A DNA stretch of 64,000 bases from Streptantibioticus parmotrematis. Its GTDB lineage: Bacteria > Actinomycetota > Actinomycetes > Streptomycetales > Streptomycetaceae. Under the pieces are notes generated by a model. It did not search any database. It was not told the DNA's origin and worked only from the letters and a program-made list of their open reading frames with translations. Position 1 is the first letter of the stretch. Every line of letters starts with the position of its first letter. Where the stretch lies: the NCBI RefSeq assembly GCF_019890615.1, contig NZ_JAINVZ010000003.1:124001-188000 (forward strand), in the 5' to 3' direction. Both the position numbers and the translations under genes were made by a program. Shown in pieces: positions 45,693 through 54,094 of this stretch.

Positions 45693-46883
45693 TCAGCCGC
45701 GCAGCCGCCAGACGTACACCCGCAGCGCCCCGGCGACCGCCAGCAGGCACAGCCCCGCGATCGCGGCGGCCGGAGCCAGCCCCGAGGTGCCCGCCGCCAC
45801 GGTCCTGGGGGCGCCGGACGCGGGGCCGGAGCCGAAGTAGCGGTGGGCGTAGGCCGCGGCGGCGGGCTTCTGCGCGGTGGGCCGCAGCCGGGCCGCGGCG
45901 GCCAGTGCGGCCACCGGGTCGACCACCCCCGCGCCGACCGCGTCGTCGCGCCCGCCGGAGGGAGCGTCGGTGGCCGTCGTCTCCAGCAGGGTGCGGATCT
46001 GGCCGGGGCTCAGCCGGGGGTACGCGGAGCGGATCAGCGCGACCACGCCGGAGACGTAGGCCGACGCCGCCGAGGTGCCCCAGCCCTCGTAGTAGTCGCG
46101 GTCCGGGTCGGCGATCACCACGTCGACGCCGGGCGCCCCCACGGTCGCGTACCAGCGTTCGGTGGAGAAGGCGGCGCGGTGCCCGTAGCGGTCGACGGCG
46201 GTCGCCGCGATCACGCCGGGGTAGGCCGCCGGGTACGAGGCGGGGTCGCCGCTCTGGCCGCTGTTGCCCGCGGAGGCGACGACCACGATGCCCTTGTCCA
46301 GCGCGTACTGGATGGCGTCGTCCTCCGCCGCGTCGGGGTGGGCGGTCTTGCTGTCGTCGCCGAGCGAGAGGTTGATGACGTCGGCGCCGTGGTCGGCGGC
46401 CCAGCGGATGCCCTGGGCCAGGGCGCCGCCGCGCGTCTCGCGGGCCTGCTGCCGCTTGGGGTCGGTGTCCTCCAGGATCACCCGCACCGGGAGGATCTTC
46501 GCCCGCGGCGCGATCCCCATCACGCCCTCGCTGTCGCCGGGCCCGTGTCCGTGGCCCGCGATGATCCCGGCCATCGCGGTGCCGTGCCGGGCCCAGGAGG
46601 AGTCGCCGCGCTTCGCGCCGAAGCCGACCAGGTCGGTGCCGGGCAGCACCTGGCCGGTGAGGTCGGGGTGGGTGCCGTCCACGCCGGTGTCGAGCACCGC
46701 GACGGTGACACCCTCGCCCTCGCTGGTGCGCCACGCCTGCGCCGCGCGCAGCGTGGTCAGCGGCCACTGCTGGTCGCGTATCGAGTCGGCCCGGGCGGCG
46801 GGCGCGCCGGGCAGCAGGGCCGTCGCCAGGCACGCCAGCAGCACGGCGACGACCGCGTGGGCCCGTCGCGTTCCGCGCCTCAC
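45693..46883 (-). CDS. Mycosin-like subtilase (S8), membrane-anchored
   Basis: A 396-residue exported serine protease. Signal peptide (VVAVLLACLATALLPGAPAARA), catalytic Asp in VAVLDTGVDGTHPD, His in RHGTAMAGIIAG, Ser in GTSAASAYVSG, then a Pro/Ala-rich stretch and a C-terminal transmembrane helix (APAAAIAGLCLLAVAGAL) with a short basic tail. This layout matches mycosins, which work with type VII secretion. GTG at 46883 overlaps the previous gene's stop (GTGA). No ESX genes are nearby, so it is an orphan copy. Confidence 0.88.
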   Translation of the reverse strand: MRRGTRRAHAVVAVLLACLATALLPGAPAARADSIRDQQWPLTTLRAAQAWRTSEGEGVTVAVLDTGVDGTHPDLTGQVLPGTDLVGFGAKRGDSSWARHGTAMAGIIAGHGHGPGDSEGVMGIAPRAKILPVRVILEDTDPKRQQARETRGGALAQGIRWAADHGADVINLSLGDDSKTAHPDAAEDDAIQYALDKGIVVVASAGNSGQSGDPASYPAAYPGVIAATAVDRYGHRAAFSTERWYATVGAPGVDVVIADPDRDYYEGWGTSAASAYVSGVVALIRSAYPRLSPGQIRTLLETTATDAPSGGRDDAVGAGVVDPVAALAAAARLRPTAQKPAAAAYAHRYFGSGPASGAPRTVAAGTSGLAPAAAIAGLCLLAVAGALRVYVWRLRG

Positions 46884-47842
46884 GGTGCCCCCTGTCCGGC
46901 CGGGGTCGGGCCCGGGTCGAGCGCGTCGGGGACGGCGGCGGCGTAGCGGCCCGCGATCGCCTGCGCGAGGCCGGCCGCGTCGTCGCCCAGGCCGGACTGC
47001 GCGGGGACGGTGGTGGCGCCGCGCACGGTGGCCGCGGCGGCGGGCTGGGGCGCGTCGACGCTGCGGCCGTCGGCGAAGCCGCTGACCGCGTAGACGACGA
47101 GCGGGAGCGTGGCGGAGACGTTGACCGTCCAGCTGGCGCGCTGGGCGGCGCCGAAGCCCGCCGCGTCCGTGCCGGGGAAGGCGACCGGCCTGGGCAGGGC
47201 GTCGGTGCGGTCGCCGAGGTGCGAGGCGGTCCAGTGGGTGCTGAACGCGGCGGTGGCGGCGGGGTCCGCGGTGGTGACCAGGATGCCGACGGTGGTGACG
47301 TCGCTGGAGGTCGCGTCGGTGTACGTGGCCCGCAGCAGCCGCGCGCAGCCCAGCGGCGCGAGCGCAGTGGCGAGCGGCGGGTCGAAGGCACCAGCGCAGC
47401 CGCCGTCGGGGGCAACGCCGACCCGGGTCCAGGTGCGGTCGGCGCCGCCCGGACCCGCGTCGGTGCCCTTCACGGTGGGCGGGAAGAGAGAGTCGACCGG
47501 GGCGCTGTGCCAGGCGGAGCGTGCCTCGGTGAAGGCTCGGGCGGCGACGTCGGATCCGGTCTGCGCCTCGGCCGGGTTGTCGACCCAGTGGCCGATGAGG
47601 GCTCCGGTCAGCAGGCCCACGCCCAGGACCAGGCAGATCCCGGCGGCGACGGCGGCCCTGGCCGCCTTCCCGGCGTTCGCGGCCCGGCGGGCGATGCCCT
47701 GAGCCGAGGGCGCGGGCGGCGCGAACGGCTGCCCGGGGTGGGGGCCGTAGGCGGGTGGCGCGCCGTGCGGGATGCCGGGCGGGTGGGGCGGGCGTGGTGG
47801 CGGAGCGGGGCGCGGCGCGCCATTGTCGACTCCGGCTCCCAC
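46880..47842 (-). CDS. Membrane protein co-encoded with mycosin, unknown function
   Basis: A 320-residue protein. The first 60 residues are proline-rich (PPPRPPHPPGIPHG), followed by one transmembrane helix (about 72-95, AVAAGICLVLGVGLLTGALIG). The remaining 220 residues are extracytoplasmic, with two Cys (GGCAGAF and LGCARLL) that could form a disulfide. AGGAGG precedes the GTG start. The stop overlaps the protease start by four bases, so the two probably act together on the cell surface. No family recognised. Confidence 0.7.
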   Translation of the reverse strand: MGAGVDNGAPRPAPPPRPPHPPGIPHGAPPAYGPHPGQPFAPPAPSAQGIARRAANAGKAARAAVAAGICLVLGVGLLTGALIGHWVDNPAEAQTGSDVAARAFTEARSAWHSAPVDSLFPPTVKGTDAGPGGADRTWTRVGVAPDGGCAGAFDPPLATALAPLGCARLLRATYTDATSSDVTTVGILVTTADPAATAAFSTHWTASHLGDRTDALPRPVAFPGTDAAGFGAAQRASWTVNVSATLPLVVYAVSGFADGRSVDAPQPAAAATVRGATTVPAQSGLGDDAAGLAQAIAGRYAAAVPDALDPGPTPAGQGAP

Positions 47843-48103
47843 CCGGTGCCCCCTCCTGGCCGGTGCGTGCAGGCCACGCGTACGTGACGCCGGACCTGCG
47901 GCGGGACCGGCTGGCGGTAACTCTACGGGTTGCGCCTGTGGGTCGGCGCCCGGTCCGGCCGCCTCGCGCCGCCCGTGACACCGGTTCGGCCGTCCTCCCG
48001 CGCCGCGCGGGACGCCGGTCCGGCCGCCCCCGCGCCGCCGTGACCCGTGTGCCGGGTCGCCGTGGGGCTTGTCCGGCGGGCGGGCACGGTGCAAGCTGCC
48101 CGC

Positions 48104-49306
48104 ATGTCTGATCGCGCCGCCGACCGGGCCCGCTACGACCGGGCCACCGCCCATCTGGACGCGCCGCTCGCGGTCGTGGACCTGGACGCCTTCGACGCCA
48201 ACGCGGCGGATCTGGTGCGCCGGGCGCACGGCAAGCCGATCCGGGTGGCGAGCAAGTCCGTGCGCTGCCGTGCCCTGCTGGAACGGGTGCTGGCGCACGA
48301 CGGGTTCGCCGGGATCATGTCGTTCACCTTGGCCGAATCCCTGTGGCTCGCGCGGGCCGGGTTCGAGGACGTGCTGTTGGCGTACCCCTCGGTGGACCGC
48401 GCGGCCTACACGGAGTTGACAGGCGATCAGAAGCTCGCGGACGTGGTGACCGTGATGGTCGACGACGTCGCGCAGCTGGACCTGATCGACGCCGCGCGCG
48501 ACGGGGTCGGCCAACAGGTGCGTGTCTGCCTGGAGTTGGACACCTCGTTGCGGCTGCTGGGCGGGCGGGTACGCATCGGGGCGCGCCGCTCCCCGTTGCG
48601 CGAACCGGCCCAACTCGCGGCGCTGGCACGGGAGGTGACACGCCGTCCGGGGTTCCGGCTGGTGGGGCTGATGGCGTACGAGGGCCACGTCGCCGGGGTG
48701 GGGGACGACGTCGTCGGGCAGCCGCTGCGGTCCCGGGCGGTGCGCCTGATGCAGTCGGTCTCCCGCCGGGAGCTGGCCGCCCGGCGGGCCGAGGTGGTGC
48801 GGGCGGTGCGCGCGGTGGCGCCGGAGCTGGAGTTCGTCAACGGCGGCGGCACCGGCAGTGTGCAGCACACGGCGGCGGAGGACGCGGTCACCGAGATCGC
48901 GGCCGGGTCCGGGCTGTACGTGCCGAGGCTGTTCGACAACTACACCTCGTTCCGCGGGCGTCCGGCGGCGTTGTTCGCCCAGCCGGTGGTGCGGCGGCCC
49001 GGGGTGGGCGTGGTGACCGTGCTGGGCGGCGGCTACCCGGCCTCCGGTGCGGCGGGCCCCGACCGGCTGCCGGAGCCGTACCTGCCGCGGGGGCTGGCCT
49101 ACGACCCGCAGGAGGGCGCGGGCGAGGTGCAGACGCCGCTGCTGGGGTCGGCCGCCGACGACCTGCTGATCGGCGACAAGGTGTGGTTCCGGCACGCCAA
49201 GGCGGGCGAACTGTGCGAGAGGTTCGCGCAGTTGCACCTGATCGAGGGCGACCGGGTGACCGCGACGGTGCCCACGTACCGGGGCGAGGGCCTGACGTTC
49301 CTGTGA
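48104..49306 (+). CDS. PLP-dependent alanine racemase/D-threonine aldolase-fold enzyme
   Basis: A 400-residue type III PLP enzyme. The Schiff-base Lys lies in PIRVASKSVRC at about 48-50; the barrel continues with VCLELDTSLRLLGG, LVGLMAYEGHVAG and FVNGGGTGSV, the phosphate-binding Gly run. The C-terminal beta domain has GDKVWFRHAKAGELCERF. The best match in memory is amino acid deaminase/D-threonine aldolase-like proteins. CAAGCT lies six bases before the ATG, suggesting a leaderless transcript. It converges on the SDR gene. Confidence 0.82.
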   Translation: MSDRAADRARYDRATAHLDAPLAVVDLDAFDANAADLVRRAHGKPIRVASKSVRCRALLERVLAHDGFAGIMSFTLAESLWLARAGFEDVLLAYPSVDRAAYTELTGDQKLADVVTVMVDDVAQLDLIDAARDGVGQQVRVCLELDTSLRLLGGRVRIGARRSPLREPAQLAALAREVTRRPGFRLVGLMAYEGHVAGVGDDVVGQPLRSRAVRLMQSVSRRELAARRAEVVRAVRAVAPELEFVNGGGTGSVQHTAAEDAVTEIAAGSGLYVPRLFDNYTSFRGRPAALFAQPVVRRPGVGVVTVLGGGYPASGAAGPDRLPEPYLPRGLAYDPQEGAGEVQTPLLGSAADDLLIGDKVWFRHAKAGELCERFAQLHLIEGDRVTATVPTYRGEGLTFL

Positions 49307-49374
49307 TGTGACGTGACGTCAGGTCATCGGCCCCGGCTCGCGGGCGGCCGGCGCGGATCACACCGGGGTGCGGA

Positions 49375-50166
49375 TCACACCGGGGTGACGTAGGCGCCCG
49401 CGATGCCGCCGTCGACCAGGAACTCCGAGCCGGTGATGAACGACGAGTCGTCGCTGGCCAGGAAGGCGACCGCGGCGGCGATCTCCTCGGCCTCGGCGAA
49501 CCGGCCCAGCGGGATGTGCACCAGGCGGCGCGCCGCGCGCTCCGGGTCCTTGGCGAACAGCTCCCGCAGCAACGGGGTGTTGACCGGCCCCGGGCACAGC
49601 GCGTTGACCCGGATGCCCTCGCGGGCGAACTGCACGCCCAGCTCCCGCGACATCGCCAGCACGCCGCCCTTGGACGCGGTGTAGGAGATCTGCGAGGTGG
49701 CGGCGCCCATCACCGCGACGAACGAGGCGGTGTTGATGATGGAACCCTTGCCCTGCCGTTGCATGTAGGGCAGCGCGGCCTTGCAGCACAGGTAGACGGA
49801 GGTGAGGTTGACCTCCTGGACGCGGCGCCAGGCGTCGAGGCCGGTGGTGAGGATGGAGTCGTCGTCGGGCGGCGAGATGCCCGCGTTGTTGAAGGCGACG
49901 TCCACCGAGCCGTAGGTGTCGTACGCGGTCTTGAACAGCGCCTCGACCTGTTCGGCGTCGGTGACGTCGACCCGGACGAACAGGCCGCCGACCTCGTCGG
50001 CCACCGCCTTGCCCGCGGTCTCGTCGATGTCCGCGCACACCACGTGGGCGCCCTCGGAGGCGAGGCGGCGCGCGGTGGCCAGCCCGATGCCGCTGCCCGC
50101 GCCGGTGACGACGGCGGTACGGCCGGGCAGGCGGCGGCAGACGGGGGTGGGGTGCTGGTCGGTCAC
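49375..50166 (-). CDS. SDR oxidoreductase of the glnA4 cluster
   Basis: A 263-residue classical SDR: TGAGSGIGLATA at about 21-32, CADID for NAD preference, NNAGISPP, catalytic YTASK, and PGPVNTPLL. GTG start overlaps the aldehyde dehydrogenase stop as GTGA, so it is the third gene of the glnA4-ALDH-SDR unit. It probably oxidises an intermediate of amine breakdown. The exact substrate cannot be told. Confidence 0.88.
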   Translation of the reverse strand: MTDQHPTPVCRRLPGRTAVVTGAGSGIGLATARRLASEGAHVVCADIDETAGKAVADEVGGLFVRVDVTDAEQVEALFKTAYDTYGSVDVAFNNAGISPPDDDSILTTGLDAWRRVQEVNLTSVYLCCKAALPYMQRQGKGSIINTASFVAVMGAATSQISYTASKGGVLAMSRELGVQFAREGIRVNALCPGPVNTPLLRELFAKDPERAARRLVHIPLGRFAEAEEIAAAVAFLASDDSSFITGSEFLVDGGIAGAYVTPV

Positions 50167-51551
50167 GGTCGGCTCTCCTCGGTGCTGATGAAGACGTTCT
50201 TGGTCTCGGTGAAGGCGGTCAGCGCGTCGGGGCCCAGTTCGCGGCCGAGGCCCGATCCCTTGAAGCCGCCGAAGGGGGTCCAGTAGCGCACGCTGCTGTG
50301 CGAGTTGACCGACAGGTTGCCCGCGGCGACGGCGCGGGAGACCCGGATCGCGCGGCCGACGTCGCGGGTCCACAGCGATCCGGCGAGCCCGTAGGAGGTG
50401 GCGTTGGCCAGCCGTACGGCGTCCGCCTCGTCCTCGAAGGGCAGCACCACGGCCACCGGCCCGAAGATCTCCTCGGTGACCGCGGGCGCGTCCGGCGCGA
50501 GGCCGGTGAGCACGGTCGCCGGGTACCAGAAGCCCTTGCCGGACGGGACCTCGCCGCGGATGGCGGCCGGGGCGTCCTCGGGGACGTGGGAGCGCACGCG
50601 TTCGCGCTGGGCGGCGGAGATCAGCGGGCCCACCGCGGTCGCCGGGTCGGCCGGGTCCCCCACGGTCACGCCCAGCACGGCGGGCACCAGCAGCTCCATG
50701 AACCGCTCGTACACGGAGCGCTGCACCAGGATGCGGGTGCGGGCGCAGCAGTCCTGGCCGGTGTTGTCGAGGAACGCCATCGGCGCGGCCAGCGCGGCGG
50801 CCTCGATGTCGGCGTCGGCGAAGACGATGTTGGGGCTCTTGCCGCCGAGTTCCAGCGTGACCCGCTTGACCTGCGCGGCGCAGCGGGCCATGACCTGCTT
50901 GCCGACGGTCGTGGACCCGGTGAAGACGATCTTGGCGACGTCCGGGTGGTCGACCAGCGCCGCACCCGCGACCGGGCCCGCGCCGGGCAGCACCTGGAAG
51001 AGGTGCTCGGGCAGGCCGGATTCCAGGGCGAGTTCGGCCAGCCGCAGGGCGGTGAGCGGGGTGGTCTCGGCGGGCTTGAGCACGACGGCGTTGCCTGCGG
51101 CGAGCGCGGGGGCGGTGGCCCAGCCCGCGATGGGCAGGGGGAAGTTCCACGGCACGATGACGCCGACGACGCCCAGCGGTTCGTGGAAGGTGACGTTCAG
51201 GCCGCCGGGCACCGGGATCTGCGCGCCGTTGAGGCGCTCCACTCCCCCGGCCGCGTACTCCAGCAGGTCGCGGACGTTGCCCGCCTCCCAGCGCGCGTTG
51301 CCGATCGGGTGGCCCGCCTCGCGGACCTCCAACGCGGCCAGTTCCTCGCGGTGTTGGTCCACGACCGCGGCGAACCGGCGCAGCAGCCGGGCCCGGTCGG
51401 CGGGGGCGGTGGCGGCCCAGGCGGCTTGCGCGCGGACGGCGCGGGCGACGGCGGCGTCCACCTCCTGCGGCGAGGTGGCGGGGACGGTGGCGATCAACTC
51501 CTCGGTCGCCGGGTTGAGTACGAGGTGTTCCGTGGGGTGCTGGTCGGGCAC
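50163..51551 (-). CDS. Aldehyde dehydrogenase of the glnA4 cluster
   Basis: A 462-residue NAD(P)-dependent aldehyde dehydrogenase. The catalytic Glu is in TLELGGKSPN, the nucleophile Cys in NTGQDCCAR, and the cofactor segment is VPWNFPLPIAGW with FTGSTTVGK. The GTG start has AAAGGA eight bases upstream. By its place between a gamma-glutamylamine synthetase-like gene and an SDR it likely oxidises a gamma-glutamyl-aminoaldehyde. It is 95 bases after glnA4. Confidence 0.92.
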   Translation of the reverse strand: MPDQHPTEHLVLNPATEELIATVPATSPQEVDAAVARAVRAQAAWAATAPADRARLLRRFAAVVDQHREELAALEVREAGHPIGNARWEAGNVRDLLEYAAGGVERLNGAQIPVPGGLNVTFHEPLGVVGVIVPWNFPLPIAGWATAPALAAGNAVVLKPAETTPLTALRLAELALESGLPEHLFQVLPGAGPVAGAALVDHPDVAKIVFTGSTTVGKQVMARCAAQVKRVTLELGGKSPNIVFADADIEAAALAAPMAFLDNTGQDCCARTRILVQRSVYERFMELLVPAVLGVTVGDPADPATAVGPLISAAQRERVRSHVPEDAPAAIRGEVPSGKGFWYPATVLTGLAPDAPAVTEEIFGPVAVVLPFEDEADAVRLANATSYGLAGSLWTRDVGRAIRVSRAVAAGNLSVNSHSSVRYWTPFGGFKGSGLGRELGPDALTAFTETKNVFISTEESRP

Positions 51552-51646
51552 GGGGGTTTCCTTTGGCTGCGGGGCTCCGGGGACGGCGGGCGGCGGACTG
51601 CCCGGCTCCGGGGGCGGGCTCGTCGCGTCGCCTGCGGTCGGTCGCG

Positions 51647-53014
51647 TCACATGCGTTCGAAGGAGCGGAAGCGTTCCCAGTCGGTGACGGCGCTGTCGTA
51701 CGCGTCCTGCTCGACGCGGGCCATGTTGGCGTAGTGGTCGACCACCTCGTCGCCGAAGGCGGCCCGGGCGAGCGGTCCGCCGCTCCACAGCTCGGCGGCC
51801 TCGCGCAGGGTGGCGGGCACGTGGGCGGCGTCGGCGCGGTAGGCGTTGCCGGTGCAGGCCGCCTCCAGGTCCAGCCGCTCGTCGACGCCGTGCAGCCCTG
51901 CCGCGATCAGTCCGGCGACGGCGAGGTAGGGGTTGACGTCGCCGCCGGGGACGCGGTTCTCGAAGCGCAGCGAGTGGCCGTGGCCGACGACGCGCAGGGC
52001 GCAGGTGCGGTTGTCGGGCCCCCAGGCGACGGCGGTGGGCGCGAAGGAGCCGGGGCGGTAGCGCTTGTAGGAGTTGATGTTCGGCGCGTACAGCAGGGTG
52101 AACTCGCGCAGCGCGGCGAGCTGTCCGGCGAGGAAGTGCCGCATGGTCTTCGACATGCCCGCCTCGCCGCTGGGGTCGGCGAAGACCGGGTGTCCGGCCT
52201 CGTCGCGCAACGACAGGTGGATGTGGCAGGAGTTGCCCTCGCGCTCGTCGTACTTGGCCATGAAGGTGAGCGACTTGCCGGACTGGGCGGCGATCTCCTT
52301 GGCCCCGGTCTTGTAGATGACGTGCTGGTCGCAGGTGGTGAGCGCCTCGTCGTAGCGGAAGGCGATCTCGTGCTGGCCGAGGTTGCACTCGCCCTTGGCG
52401 GACTCCACCGTCATGCCCGCCGCGGCCATCTCGTTGCGGATGCGGCGCAGCAGCGGCTCGACGCGGCCGGTGCCGAGGACGGAGTAGTCGACGTTGTACT
52501 GGTTGGCGGGGTTCATGGCCCGGTAGCCGCGGCTCCAGGCGTCCTCGTAGGAGTCGTTGAAGACCATGAACTCCAGCTCGGTGCCGACGTGCGCGCTCCA
52601 GCCGCGTTCGGCGAGCCGGTCGAGCTGGCGGCGCAGGATCTGCCGCGGGGAGGCGACGACCGGGGTGCCGTCGTGCCAGGCGAGGTCGGCGGTGACCAGG
52701 GCGGTGCCGGGGTTCCACGGGGTGCGGCGCAGGGTGGAGAGGTCCGGGTGCATGGCGAAGTCGCCGTAGCCGCGTTCCCAGGAGGACATCGCGTAGCCGT
52801 CGACGGTGTTCATCTCGGCGTCGACGGCGAGCAGGTAGTTGCAGCCCTCGGTGCCGTGGTCGAGGACGTCGTCGAGGAAGAAGCGCGCGGCGAAGCGCTT
52901 GCCCTGGAGGCGGCCCTGCATGTCGGTGAAGGCCAGCACGACGGTGTCGATCTCGCCGGAGTCGACCAGGCGGCGCAGTTCATCTGCGGACAGCGGCGGC
53001 GTACGGTCTGCCAC
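51647..53014 (-). CDS. glnA4: Glutamine synthetase-like gamma-glutamylamine synthetase (GlnA4 type)
   Basis: A 455-residue protein of the GS fold. GS motifs: DMQGRLQGKR, the metal/glutamate site VGTELEFMVFN and GECNLGQHEIAF, NSCHIHLSLRD, NSYKRYRPGSFAP and RFENRVPGGDVNPYL. In S. coelicolor the paralogue at this position (SCO1613, GlnA4) is reported to glutamylate ethanolamine rather than ammonia; the gene symbol here is inferred from position and neighbours. The GTG start has AGGAGG eight bases upstream. Divergent from the FadR-type regulator with an operator inside its promoter. Confidence 0.85.
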   Translation of the reverse strand: MADRTPPLSADELRRLVDSGEIDTVVLAFTDMQGRLQGKRFAARFFLDDVLDHGTEGCNYLLAVDAEMNTVDGYAMSSWERGYGDFAMHPDLSTLRRTPWNPGTALVTADLAWHDGTPVVASPRQILRRQLDRLAERGWSAHVGTELEFMVFNDSYEDAWSRGYRAMNPANQYNVDYSVLGTGRVEPLLRRIRNEMAAAGMTVESAKGECNLGQHEIAFRYDEALTTCDQHVIYKTGAKEIAAQSGKSLTFMAKYDEREGNSCHIHLSLRDEAGHPVFADPSGEAGMSKTMRHFLAGQLAALREFTLLYAPNINSYKRYRPGSFAPTAVAWGPDNRTCALRVVGHGHSLRFENRVPGGDVNPYLAVAGLIAAGLHGVDERLDLEAACTGNAYRADAAHVPATLREAAELWSGGPLARAAFGDEVVDHYANMARVEQDAYDSAVTDWERFRSFERM

Positions 53015-53048
53015 GGGGTGAGCCTCCTGTCGGTGGACCGGGAGCTAT

Positions 53049-53068
53049 AAGGTATGCACAGAGACCTT
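53049..53068. promoter_or_regulatory. Operator AAGGT-N10-ACCTT in the glnA4 promoter
   Basis: AAGGTATGCACAGAGACCTT, arms AAGGT and ACCTT. It abuts a minus-strand -10 TATAGC (53044-53049), so a bound repressor would block glnA4. A matching site lies at 53988-54007. Confidence 0.6.
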
Positions 53069-53099
53069 TGGTTGGGAAGAGGGCGCGGGAGGAAGATCG

Positions 53100-53876
53100 A
53101 TGAGCGAGCCGCGGGACGCCGGGGGCGACCGCCTCCCGGGCGGCGACGAGGGGCTGTCCACCGTGCTGCGGCCGGTGCGCGCGGGCAGCGGTTTCGAGGA
53201 GGCGCTGGAGCAGATCCTCCAGGTGCTGCGGCTCGGCCTGGTCTCCTACGGCGAACGCCTGCCGTCCGAGCGGGAGTTGGCGGAACGGCTGCGGATCAGC
53301 CGGGTCACGCTGCGGGACGTGCTGAAGGTGCTCCAGGACCAGGGCCTGGTGGAGAGCAGGCGCGGACGGTACGGCGGCACCTTCGTGCGCTACCGGGCCG
53401 GCGCGCTGGCCGACGCGGACCCGGGCGCGGCGGGCCGCGACGAGCTGCGCCGGGCGGTCGCCCGGATCGACGTGGCCGACGTGCTGCGGTTCCGCGAGGT
53501 GCTGGAGGTGGGCGCCGCGGAGCTGTGCGCGTCACGGGAGCTGACCGCCGAGGAGGAGGACCGCCTCCAGATATGCCTGGCGGCGACCAACGACGCGCCG
53601 CTGGGCGAGTACCGCAGGCTGGACACCCGGTTGCACCTGACGCTGGCCGAGCTGTCCGGGTCGCCGTCGCTGGCCGCCGCGTACGCGGGCGTGCGGGCGA
53701 CCGTCAACGACCTGCTGGACCGCATCCCGCTGCTGGTGCGCAACCTGGAGCACTCGCAGAACCAGCACGCGGCGCTGCTCGACGCGATCCTGGAGGGCGA
53801 CACCGACGGGGCCCGCGAGATGATGCGCGAGCACTGCGCGGGCACGGCGTCACTGCTGCGCGGCTTCCTCACCTGA
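53100..53876 (+). CDS. FadR/GntR-type regulator of amine catabolism
   Basis: A 258-residue repressor-type protein. The winged helix at about 45-100 (GERLPSERELAERLRISRVTLRDVLKVLQDQGLV) is followed by an all-helical FCD domain with the acid/His metal-site pattern (LDTRLHLTLAELSG, EHSQNQHAALLDAIL, REHCAGT). GGGAGGAAG precedes the ATG. It is divergent from glnA4 and upstream of the amidotransferase; both promoters share its likely operator. Confidence 0.9.
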   Translation: MSEPRDAGGDRLPGGDEGLSTVLRPVRAGSGFEEALEQILQVLRLGLVSYGERLPSERELAERLRISRVTLRDVLKVLQDQGLVESRRGRYGGTFVRYRAGALADADPGAAGRDELRRAVARIDVADVLRFREVLEVGAAELCASRELTAEEEDRLQICLAATNDAPLGEYRRLDTRLHLTLAELSGSPSLAAAYAGVRATVNDLLDRIPLLVRNLEHSQNQHAALLDAILEGDTDGAREMMREHCAGTASLLRGFLT

Positions 53877-53898
53877 CCGGCGGCTCCCGGCCCGCGCG

Positions 53899-53950
53899 CC
53901 CGCGCCGCGCACCCGCGCCGCGCACCCGCGCCGCGCACCCGCGCCGCGCA
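53899..53950. repeat. Four perfect 13-bp tandem repeats, all but one base G or C
   Basis: CCCGCGCCGCGCA repeated exactly four times between the regulator stop and the amidotransferase operator. The flanks are also nearly pure GC. It may be a slippage product. Confidence 0.85.
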
Positions 53951-53987
53951 GACGCCCCGCCCGGCCGCCGCGCCCGCGAACGGGCCA

Positions 53988-54007
53988 AAGGTATGGTTGC
54001 GTACCAT
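53988..54007. promoter_or_regulatory. Operator AAGGT-N10-ACCAT before the amidotransferase
   Basis: AAGGTATGGTTGCGTACCAT shares AAGGTATG and the arm spacing with the glnA4 site. It also holds a nested ATGGT-N5-ACCAT palindrome of the kind FadR-type regulators bind. TACCAT at its right end could serve as a -10. Confidence 0.6.
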
Positions 54008-54094
54008 TGACCTGCGGCAGGGCCGGATGCCGTGGCAGGGAAGCCGTGGTGGGGCCGGATGTCGCGTGGCACCGCCGGATGGGGAGGCGACGCG

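Noticed and set aside
45693-47842. Part of a type VII secretion locus
   Set aside because: No EccC, EccD, EccB or WXG100 gene lies anywhere in the window.
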